From: Hemileia vastatrix | Lineage: Eukaryota; Basidiomycota; Pucciniomycetes; Pucciniales; Zaghouaniaceae | Length of the DNA stretch: 64,000 bases | Direction of reading: 5' to 3' | Assembly: GCA_030280995.1 (NCBI GenBank) | Contig: JASXTE010000008.1 | Coordinates: forward strand, 23,185,193-23,249,192 | Part shown: piece after piece, positions 22,167 through 30,561 of the stretch | Position numbering within the stretch: position 1 is the first letter of the stretch | How the letters are laid out: each line of letters starts with the position of its first letter | Position numbers and translations under genes: made by a program | Notes under the pieces: model-generated | Seen by the model: the letters and a program-made list of their open reading frames with translations, nothing else | The model's database searches: none | What the model was told of the DNA's origin: nothing

Positions 22167-23879
22167 TCAGAATATCATTCCAATGATAAAACAGTTACTA
22201 CAATTAGTATTATCAATTACTACAAAGTCACAAGTTACCCTTACATAACCATGTTGGTGTTTAAAGAAAACAGCAGCTTTGTATTTACCAATGGGGTGTA
22301 GTACTGATCCAAAACCTCTCCAATTTTTATTTTGAAGTGGTTCAAGCTTAAACTTATATTCACTATCAACTTTCTGTAATGTATTAGTGGAAACAACTGA
22401 ACCAGCAGCTCCTGTGTCCAATACTATATTAACATTTTCACCAGAAATGATAGCTGGAACCGTGATAGGTGTCATTCTAAAGTTATCAGCTTGTATATCC
22501 TTAATGATTTCAGCATCCTCAAAATTCATTAAAGATTCATTTGAGTCCATATTTAATATTGGATTTTCAAAGATGGACAAATCATCTTCCAACATACAGA
22601 CTTCATTTTCATCACTATATGAGATATTGCTGTCATAATCACTTGATTCTTTACTTTTTTCAGTTTCAGTTTCAGATTCACGTTGATTTTCAACAATATT
22701 TATGTTTTTCTCACATTTGTGACCTTTTACCCAAGGTTTGTTACACTTATAACAAGTATTTGTTTCATACTTTTTAGGTACTACAGGTGCAGTAGGTTTT
22801 TTCTGCTTCTCCTGAAGTGTTTTTGAATTCTGAGTTTTTACAGGTTCAACATTTTGCTTATAAGTGGAATACCTTGATTCATACTTATGGTTCAATAATA
22901 TTTCATTGCAAATATTAATAAAGTCAGAATATTCAGTAACATTTAATGTTCTAGCTACAACAATGTCTCTGACAGATATAGGTAATTTGTATATTATCTT
23001 ATCTTTCCATAAGTTAAAATCCATATGAGGCTCAATGGCTTTTAATATTTTGTTTAAATTCATTAAAAATACCATAGGTTTGTCACCATTCAACGGATTA
23101 TACCTAGTCTTCTCATACAGTCTTTGCTGAGTAAGCCTGAATTTAGAACCTCCAAATTGTTTTTCAATAAGTTGTTTCCATTCAGCCCAAGAGTAGTCTC
23201 TACCCTCACTTAAGACAGCTTCAAACCATAATAAAGCAACATCCTTAAATAAAGAAATTAATTTTGATGTTATCTCTTCATCTGGTAACTTATATGAGAA
23301 TTTCAAGTTGTCAATTCTTTGAATAAAATGTTGCCAATCAGAGCTGGCTTCCCCATCATAAGTTGGGTACTGATCTATCTTAGACCAGTTCTTCTGATTG
23401 GATTTTATCTCACTAATCTTAGGTAAATTCAACAACTCATTCACTTTTGATAAATGGTCTTGTATTTCTTCCTGCACGGATTTGTGACTTACATTTTCAG
23501 ATTTGACACTACCACCAGATGGTTTTAATTGTGGTGGGACAGGGAAGGAATGAGATTCACTTTTGCCAATGAAAGGATTATTAATATATTGATTATACTT
23601 ATGATTATCCTGGTTCATTAGTAGATTGGCAGTTTCATTCTCAACTTTAGTTAATCTTTGTAGCAACTCAGAGACACTTTGATTTGTCTGGGCAAAAGAT
23701 AACTTTGTTCTTGATTCAGTTTTCAATAAATGTGTTTCATATAATTTTTCTAACTCACAGAATTTGTTTGAAAGTTCATTATATTTATTACTCAATGAAT
23801 CATATTTAAGAGTTAGAGACAAATGTTCTTTCTCTAATTCTTTGTTACGTGTTGCTAATTGAGAATTTTTTAATGTCAA
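22167..23879 (-). CDS. Gypsy-1 Gag-protease frame
   Basis: The N-terminal 100 residues are heptad-rich and probably coiled coil (LEKEHLSLTLKYDSLSNKYN). A capsid-like domain follows (NWSKIDQYPTYDGEASSDW, LLWFEAVLSEGRDYSWAEW). Next come a zinc-knuckle variant CYKCNKPWVKGHKC and an acidic linker. The retroviral-type protease has VLDTGAAGSVVS with catalytic DTG. The frame ends early at IIGMIF because one base is missing compared with Gypsy-3, which continues GNDILTKYG. An upstream gag-like frame at 23996-24787 is in a different phase. Confidence 0.8.
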   Translation of the reverse strand: MTLKNSQLATRNKELEKEHLSLTLKYDSLSNKYNELSNKFCELEKLYETHLLKTESRTKLSFAQTNQSVSELLQRLTKVENETANLLMNQDNHKYNQYINNPFIGKSESHSFPVPPQLKPSGGSVKSENVSHKSVQEEIQDHLSKVNELLNLPKISEIKSNQKNWSKIDQYPTYDGEASSDWQHFIQRIDNLKFSYKLPDEEITSKLISLFKDVALLWFEAVLSEGRDYSWAEWKQLIEKQFGGSKFRLTQQRLYEKTRYNPLNGDKPMVFLMNLNKILKAIEPHMDFNLWKDKIIYKLPISVRDIVVARTLNVTEYSDFINICNEILLNHKYESRYSTYKQNVEPVKTQNSKTLQEKQKKPTAPVVPKKYETNTCYKCNKPWVKGHKCEKNINIVENQRESETETEKSKESSDYDSNISYSDENEVCMLEDDLSIFENPILNMDSNESLMNFEDAEIIKDIQADNFRMTPITVPAIISGENVNIVLDTGAAGSVVSTNTLQKVDSEYKFKLEPLQNKNWRGFGSVLHPIGKYKAAVFFKHQHGYVRVTCDFVVIDNTNCSNCFIIGMIF

Positions 23880-23995
23880 GGATGAAATTGTATCACTAGT
23901 GATCTTAACTCTCTTTCCTCACAATCAGTCATTCTATTCCACAATTCTGAAACAATTCTATGGACAGTTGGATTATTGTTAAAATATTCCATGTC

Positions 23996-24787
23996 TTACT
24001 TTTCAATTCTCTCACTCTCCTGTGAACTTCTCATCTCACTAGTAGGTGGTTGCAACTGAGGATTAACTGTATTATCATTGTAAAAAGTACTGTTATTGTG
24101 GACAAAAGACAAGTCAGGTATATCTACTCTAAAACCTAAATTTCTTAAATCCTCCTCTATTTTTTGTACAGATTTAACATCAATAGAATTACCTATATTG
24201 TAATTATCAGTATTATGTCCAATCTGAGAGGGTAAGTTACTTACAAAGGGATGGTTGCCAGTCCTGATTTTTGACGCTTTTTTCCCTTGTAAGGGTGAGC
24301 TGAGGAAGTCAGATGAGGGGGTGGATCCCTGTTGCAACTGTGGCTTGTCCACTGTTGGTGAAACCAGTCCCATTTCCATTTGTCTACCAGGATTTTCACC
24401 TGGGAGTGAGTGGACCCTCCTTGGGTAGGGGGTTGCTGATTTGATTGACTGGGCTGGCCTCCCTTTAATTCTGCCATTGCCTGATTCATCTGCTGAAACC
24501 CTACCTTGCAATTGTTTTGCAATTGCTCTACCTCTTTGAACATGAGTGATTTTGATTCTTCCAACTTCAGAACCTGTTTGGCCAGGTGGAACAGTTGATC
24601 CTGAAGAGGAGGAGACGTCTTTTTTATAGTTATCTTTTTTAAGAGGGTGTCCTTTTCCTCTATACTCATGCTTTCTGCTTGGGGGTATTGTTGGCCCTCC
24701 ATGGTGATGTCCTGGAAAGTTTTTGTTAGCTTTAGACCTGGTATTATAAGCAGGCTTTTCACTTACACTGTCCTGGGGAGCACTCAT
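23996..24787 (-). CDS. Gypsy-1 N-terminal Gag-region frame, overlapped by a second frame
   Basis: A 263-codon frame starts MSAPQDSVSEK just inside the leader. It is Pro/Gly/Ser-rich and predicted disordered. A second open frame on the same strand (24241-24762) overlaps it and looks more protein-like. That frame has a leucine-rich coiled-coil segment (QDQLFHLAKQVLKLEESKS), a Q-rich segment and the aromatic block KWKWDWFHQQW. The aromatic block is also found in Gypsy-3b (KWKWDWLNTQW near 56100), so the overlapping frame is conserved between families. Which frame is translated, and whether frameshifting is used, cannot be told. Confidence 0.55.
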   Translation of the reverse strand: MSAPQDSVSEKPAYNTRSKANKNFPGHHHGGPTIPPSRKHEYRGKGHPLKKDNYKKDVSSSSGSTVPPGQTGSEVGRIKITHVQRGRAIAKQLQGRVSADESGNGRIKGRPAQSIKSATPYPRRVHSLPGENPGRQMEMGLVSPTVDKPQLQQGSTPSSDFLSSPLQGKKASKIRTGNHPFVSNLPSQIGHNTDNYNIGNSIDVKSVQKIEEDLRNLGFRVDIPDLSFVHNNSTFYNDNTVNPQLQPPTSEMRSSQESERIEK

Positions 24788-25295
24788 ATTGTTAAGAATG
24801 ACAATATTTTACGTCTACAAAAGGAAAAACTCTATGGAATTAGTAGACAAAAGATATTAGCAATGATATTACTAATAAAAAAGCAATGGAGCTTACCCTG
24901 AATTTATATCTTTATTAATTAAAATAAATTATAAGAGAATTCGAAAAAATCTGTTAAAAATATAATAATAAGTTCAACTAGACCTTTATAAGGGTGAATA
25001 AGTAGCTTACCAAGCTTTAACCGAATACCAATTTAATTGGGTGTTATATTGGTGTCAAAATACCAAGTGAAATTGGGTTTATATTGGGTACAGTTACTAC
25101 TGTAAATACCTAATTTTTATGATAAAAAATTAGTACAATTATTTCAAGGGTTCTTTTCCGCAATCACTGAGTTATGATGACCCACTAATATGCAGAAGAC
25201 CCAAATATTTGGTTATTTTGAGCTGTACTAAGGTAAAAATCACGTCCCAAGGCTTATACTAAAGAATAAGTAAAATATAACGAAAGATCCCCAAT

Positions 25296-26473
25296 TGTCA
25301 GTATAGTCTAGTATATAAGTATGATATAATAGTGTTTATTTATGGTCCTACTACTTATTGATAAATGATTTAGTGATTAAACCTCAGGGGAAGACTAATA
25401 AAATAGTTATACTCAAATAAAACTCACAATACTTGGATTTTAATGTGTGCTAGTGGTGGAAAATAGATGTATAAAATATAGTTATAGCTTATATAAAGAT
25501 AATATAAATTTATAATGGCTTTTATAATATATTTCTGAATGCTAATAATTGTATAGTAGTGTTTTTTTGAATTGTAGTAGTTGAATGATGATAAATAACT
25601 GTCAAAATCCCTCCTTACTTATACCCAAATCCACTGGAGTGCACAGACCTTCAATCCAGATAATGTCACTGCTATCCCTGGAAATTACAGCACTGTGAGG
25701 GCCCATCACCTCCCCATGGCGTCCACTTCAAGCAGTTTCAACACCCAGACCTCCAGTAAGGACCCTCCATCACTATTAATGATACCACAGATCTATACCA
25801 CAAATAGAAAATCCAGATAAAAGCGGATACCATAAAGAAACAGGTAAAATAAACAATCAAAAAGAGATTTAATGAAACCAAAAGCATATAAAGGAAACAA
25901 ATAAAATGTCCAAGCCCCCAATAACATCCCCAAGCATCCACATCAACCCAGAGATGTCCTTCCAACCCATAAATCTGTGAATAACCATCCAAGGAAGTAA
26001 ATTTAGTTGTCCAAACTGAGTGTATGCGCCTGATATAGATGTCTATGCTTCTGTAGGCGTTTCGAGTCCACTGATTTTGTCCATATGACCTAAAATAAGC
26101 AGAAAAACAAAGGTTATAGGCTATTAAGGGGCTAAAACCCACTTATATACCTAAATATACATAATATACTGCATATTTCACTGAATATGAGATTTATGTA
26201 TACATATAAGCTTATGTATGTCAATAGTTACTTCATATCACTTAAGATAAGTATATTATGACTCCATTAACACCTTAATAAGTATTTTTAGGCTATGAAT
26301 AAGCTATTTAAACTACTATAAGTTGTATAATAGAATAAGAATTATATATATATATAATAAAACAATATATATTATTATTTTAACCTTATTTTTAAGATAT
26401 AAGCTTAATTTACTTAAGGTTATCTTATTTTAAGCATAAGAAATACTCAGTCCTAGTGATATCTAGGCCGACA
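25296..26473 (-). repeat. Gypsy-1 5' LTR
   Basis: A 1178-bp copy of the left LTR. Read on the minus strand it is followed by a primer-binding-like TTGGGGATCTTTCG at 25281-25294. Confidence 0.88.
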
Positions 26474-26628
26474 AAGACTCGATGCCCTACCATCATGAGC
26501 AAAATGGTATGGCTGAGAGATTCAATGAAACCATTGGTGAAATTGCACGTACTATCCTCTTGGCCTCCAGCCTACCTCAAACCTTTTGGACATTTGCGTA
26601 TTGCTGGGCTTCATATATCCACAACCGC
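26474..26628 (+). pseudogene. Copia-D integrase fragment between Gypsy-1 and Gypsy-2
   Basis: The frame reads SMPYHHEQNGMAERFNETIG, then ASYIHNR, which is the end of the copia integrase core including the catalytic Glu. It continues after Gypsy-2 at 39157 with LPNVWVIDSTPYQ, matching the uninterrupted order in Copia-A at 14088-14280. Confidence 0.85.
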
Positions 26629-27724
26629 TGTGGTAGCCTAAAGTTTAGTACGGCACCTAAATATGTAAATGGAGTTATTACTGCGTGCAAGATTGGCGTT
26701 ATTATTTTTTATAAAAGGGTTTTATTTAATTTATTGTAGTTTAAAATATGAAGAAATTGGTCACGAGCAAATGCCTACACAAAAACAATTTATTTTACAG
26801 AGAAAACTTATTTTTACGGTCTAAAAAATTTATAAGTATCAAGTTGAGTCACTCAAGAACCTTGGGAAATTTTCCCAGAATTTTTACTATTTTTCTTATA
26901 TTTTTAAATGAATTTTAAAGTTTTATAGAAATATTTACGTTTTCAAAAATTACTTAACTTTGATGAATTTTCACGGGGTAATTAGAGCTGCGCAGACTAC
27001 AAAAATTAGTTTGGTATGTAAAAGGGAAGTAGCTCTATTATGTGTAATTTTTCTAGATTTTTTATTATAGTTTTAAGGTTCTAATTGAGTCCGGAAGTCC
27101 GGACGGACTCCATACGGACTCCATACGGGCTCCGGATTGACTCTGGAAGAGCTCAGGAGGGGAAAAACTTAGGCACGTGACTAGGAATACTTAAGCGCTT
27201 CTCAAACTCGAAATTGAGAGGGGGGATACATCATACAGCTTAATCTTTGACCACCACGGTCTCATTTTTTATTACTCAACAAATTAAATAAATTGTAATA
27301 CCCTTATAACTTTATATTTTATATATAACATTTTAGAAATACTACTCAACAATTTAAATCACACTTCAATCAGGGTATCTTTAGAAAGGTCTTCATCACT
27401 GGGACTTGATTATTGCTGTCTCATAAAAATTCAAATCATTATAAAAACATAAAAGTCAATCTTTACAGATCTTTCACTTGTACACCTTAATTGTTGTATC
27501 AGTATTTCTTTCTTAACAGCCAATTTTATTAAAATCTCAATAAGCGTTAATTATTTTAGAGTTTCATTATTTTTATCAATCAGATCCAAGTAGATTGGTT
27601 AGCTTAGTGATTTAGAATTCCCATTTTGTTATTTTTATTGGAAGGACGGGGTTTTCAGCTAAATCCACATATCTCCTCCGGATTCTGCTTACAGCAAGGC
27701 GACTGTAAGAGTTTACCTTACCAT
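26629..27724 (+). repeat. Gypsy-2 5' LTR
   Basis: 1096 bp. Contains a short run of GGACTCCATAC-type 11-bp units at about 27100-27135, fewer than in the 3' LTR. Confidence 0.92.
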
Positions 27725-27744
27725 ATTTGGCGCCCAACGTGGGG
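27725..27744 (+). other. Gypsy-2 primer-binding site
   Basis: ATTTGGCGCCCAACGTGGGG directly follows the 5' LTR. TGGCGCCCAAC is a typical tRNA-3'-end complement in gypsy elements. The tRNA identity was not determined. Confidence 0.75.
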
Positions 27745-27901
27745 TTCGATTTCTCTAGCTTTCTTTAAAGACTTACTTGGATCAAGAACGTTATTAGCCT
27801 GCAAGAGGCTTATTTTTTGGAACTCTAATTGGATTTTTGTTATTGGCCTGCAAGAGGCTTGTTATTTTATCGATTGTTAACGCTTTTCATTACTTATTGG
27901 G

Positions 27902-30490
27902 ATGTCTTCTTCTGCTGTTGCTTCTGGATCTTCTAACCCTCTTACTCCCTCAGTTAGAATTGTTTCTTGGGATGGCCCAAAGTTTGATGGGGAGGAGGTT
28001 AAATGGTTCATTAGCAGGTATGAAGCTGCTGCTGCTGTTGATGGTGCTTCCCATGTGGACATGGTGAAGCAAGTTAGGTTTTTTATTGCTGATAGGGAGG
28101 TGGAAAAAGAGGTTATTGCTATGCAGGCATTTAAGGACAAGGATTGGGTTAAGCTTTCTAAAGCTATGGTTGATAGATGGGGTGTTAGGTTTACTATGAT
28201 GGACCTCAATAAAATTGTTGGAGACTGGCAAGCAAAAGGTGGTGTTTCTTCTATGGCTGACTTCAAAAAGCTCTGTGTTCAGTTTAATGAAGTGGTGGAA
28301 TATCTCATACTGGTGGACGAGTTAGTGCATGAGAACCAAGCAAAAGATTTGTTTTGGACAGCATGTAGCAGGGATATTCGTATGGACGTCTTGAAGGATC
28401 TTTCAAGAAAAGATTTGATGAAGGAACTGCCTAATGGTGAGCAGAAACTGCCGGCTCTGGAGGTTATCAAAGAGAACATTCAAGCCCATCTAAAATTATT
28501 GGCATTGGACAAATATCAAGAGTCATGCACTCAATATGTTAGCAAGGTTAGCGAAGTTTTGGCCGAAAACAATGATATTATGGTCAAAGCCCAGGAGGCC
28601 AAGAAGGCTCAAATGGGATTACCTGCTGCTAAAGTTGAGGGTAATGTAGATAATAAGATGGTCGATCACCTGGCCGATTTAACGAAACAATTAAAAATAT
28701 TTGTTCAAGAAACCCAGAAGGCCAATAAGGCCCCAATCGCTTCTTCGTCGACGTCAACTTCTTATCAGTCTAGAGGGTATGAACGTCGAAATTATAATGG
28801 CAATAACAATGGTAACCGCTTCCCAGGCAATGGGAGAAATGTTGGGAATGGTGGTAGTAATTATAGAGGTGGCTATGATGAGCCAAAGGTGTGCTCCTAT
28901 TGTAATAGGAGAGGGCACAGAGCAACAGTTTGTTTTGCTCTTGATAAGGATATGGATGCTGGGCGAGTTTTATTTGATGGTAAAGTTTATAAATTTCCTG
29001 ATGGTTCGTTCATCAAGCCCAGTGATGGACAGTCTCCTTCTGATTTGGTCAGAAGAAGTTTAACGGCTGAAAGGAGAGCCAGATTTGAAGAGGTGACGGA
29101 TGAAGATGTTAATTCCAAGAGTGGCAAAAATGGTAATGGTAATGGTGGTAAAGCTGACAAGGGCAAGGAGAAAGAGGTCAGTAAAGCCACATTTTCTACT
29201 TCTTTTGGTGGTTTAGAGCTGGCGACGGTTGCCCAGGTGGAGGGTAGCTGTATGGCTGGCGAATATGATGTTAATGCTGCTAGAAGAGCAGCTGCTACTA
29301 AGGCGAAAAGTAGCATTCAGAGCCAATTGAGGGCTAATCCTGGCAAGGCCAATAACAAAGTGAACCCTTACTCTAAGGACAAGAATTCTAGTGCTCAAAC
29401 TGCCGCCAACAAATTGAACCCTTACTCTAAGGACGAATTATATAAAATGCAGAAGGGGATTGCTGATATGGGGCCCCCTAGTTATGGCAAGTTTGATTTA
29501 AATGGTGAGCCTATGCCAGAGGATGATTCGGATTCTGAGGAGGACGTACCGTTGGCGTCTCTACCCAGACCAAGTTTTAGCGGTCCCATCCCAATGGAGG
29601 GAGTAAGAAGGACTAGCGATGGATCAGGATTAGTGCAAGAAGCTGGTGACGGAGTTAGGGTTATAGAAAGTGAAGATGGCTCGGTTGGACCTCAAGAGGT
29701 ACCCAGGGCCAAGGTTGTTAAATCAAAGGTCCAGTATGAGTGGCCAGTAGTTTCTGGTCAAGCTAATGTGATGGACGCAGTTTTGAATAGGGTGAATCAA
29801 CTGCAGATTCCCTTATCTTTAGGGGAGTTATTTACGATTAGTCCGGCTCTTGCTGAAAATCAAAAGAAGCATTTGACGAGGCGTCGGGTTTCCACTGGAG
29901 AGGTGGAATATATTTGTGAAAATGCTGAAAAGTTTGGGGAAGATGTAGATACACATTTTTCCGCTCCCCTGGGTTACCTGGTGGTAACTCTAAATGGTAA
30001 AGAAGTAAAGGCCTTGGTCGATTCAGGGTCTCAAATTAATTTAATTTCATTGGAGCAAGCGACGAGTATAGGCTTGCCAATTAAAAGTGGAACTGGGGGA
30101 AACCTCAGAGGTATTGGAGGGCATGCAACAGAGCTGATGGGTACAGCTGAGCATGTCAGGTTAGGCATTGGTGGATCTGTTGGTAAGGTTCACTTTTATG
30201 TGGCCAGAGGAGCAGTCAAAACTGTTCTTGGTGGTCCTTTTTTGATGGATTTTGAGGCCAGGATAGGGTATCAAGCTGGCATGGGGATTAGTTTGGAGAT
30301 CACTGGTGAAGATATGCGGAGGTTACATATGCGGTTAGCGCCTCCTGGAGATGAAGGTTGGGAAACACGGCCAGGGATTACTACTCTGTGCCAGTGTTGT
30401 GTTTGCACCAAGAAGCGGAATATAAAACGGACGGCTTCTGGTGAATTATGTTTGTTGGAAAGAGATGAAGGCCCTCATTTTTTGGGGTAG
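27902..30490 (+). CDS. Gypsy-2 Gag-protease
   Basis: 862 codons from ATG 27902. The N-terminal third is a capsid-like region (FDGEEVKWFISRYEAAAA, and GDWQAKGGVSSMADFKKLC). A Gly/Asn-rich linker follows, then a CCHC knuckle CSYCNRRGHRATVC starting at C331 (C-X2-C-X4-H-X4-C) for RNA binding. A low-complexity region has the repeated words VNPYSKD and LNPYSKD. The aspartic protease is at ALVDSGSQINLIS with D707. The frame ends TTG GGG TAG immediately after a T TTT TTG heptamer, so a fraction of ribosomes could continue into pol. No internal stop or frameshift is seen. The product would form the particle core and process the polyprotein. Confidence 0.92.
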   Translation: MSSSAVASGSSNPLTPSVRIVSWDGPKFDGEEVKWFISRYEAAAAVDGASHVDMVKQVRFFIADREVEKEVIAMQAFKDKDWVKLSKAMVDRWGVRFTMMDLNKIVGDWQAKGGVSSMADFKKLCVQFNEVVEYLILVDELVHENQAKDLFWTACSRDIRMDVLKDLSRKDLMKELPNGEQKLPALEVIKENIQAHLKLLALDKYQESCTQYVSKVSEVLAENNDIMVKAQEAKKAQMGLPAAKVEGNVDNKMVDHLADLTKQLKIFVQETQKANKAPIASSSTSTSYQSRGYERRNYNGNNNGNRFPGNGRNVGNGGSNYRGGYDEPKVCSYCNRRGHRATVCFALDKDMDAGRVLFDGKVYKFPDGSFIKPSDGQSPSDLVRRSLTAERRARFEEVTDEDVNSKSGKNGNGNGGKADKGKEKEVSKATFSTSFGGLELATVAQVEGSCMAGEYDVNAARRAAATKAKSSIQSQLRANPGKANNKVNPYSKDKNSSAQTAANKLNPYSKDELYKMQKGIADMGPPSYGKFDLNGEPMPEDDSDSEEDVPLASLPRPSFSGPIPMEGVRRTSDGSGLVQEAGDGVRVIESEDGSVGPQEVPRAKVVKSKVQYEWPVVSGQANVMDAVLNRVNQLQIPLSLGELFTISPALAENQKKHLTRRRVSTGEVEYICENAEKFGEDVDTHFSAPLGYLVVTLNGKEVKALVDSGSQINLISLEQATSIGLPIKSGTGGNLRGIGGHATELMGTAEHVRLGIGGSVGKVHFYVARGAVKTVLGGPFLMDFEARIGYQAGMGISLEITGEDMRRLHMRLAPPGDEGWETRPGITTLCQCCVCTKKRNIKRTASGELCLLERDEGPHFLG
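30478..30484 (+). promoter_or_regulatory. -1 ribosomal frameshift heptamer between Gag-protease and pol
   Basis: T TTT TTG lies in register with the gag frame (codons CAT TTT TTG GGG TAG). The pol frame is -1 relative to gag and is open from about 30469 onward, so a slip here gives a Gag-Pro-Pol fusion that avoids the TAG at 30488. The form X XXY YYZ is the established -1 slippery pattern. A downstream RNA structure was not computed. Confidence 0.75.
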
Positions 30491-30561
30491 CAGGGGCTGA
30501 TCGCTCTAATGTTGTAATCTCTCCTCAGGATGAGATCCCAGATTGCAATAGGTCAGCTCAC

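Larger units (their letters stand above)
19187..26473 (-). mobile_element. Gypsy-1: Ty3/gypsy element lacking reverse transcriptase, inserted in Copia-D
   Basis: LTRs of about 1.18 kb lie at 19187-20363 and 25296-26473. Both start TGTCAGTATAGTCTAG; the left one ends GGCTGACA and the right one ends GGCCGACA. Genes lie on the minus strand, so the right LTR is the 5' one. Next to it is a primer-site-like TTGGGGATCTTTCG, and next to the left LTR a purine tract (GGGGTGAGGGAGTG). Flanking 5-mers differ (TACAT against AAGAC), unlike the other insertions here. Gag-protease and integrase parts are present. RT and RNase H are absent. Confidence 0.88.

Noticed and set aside
29877..30020. Possible extra domain between the Gag knuckle and protease of Gypsy-2
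   Set aside because: The region is mainly low-complexity linker with the PYSKD repeat. Nothing beyond the protease could be named.
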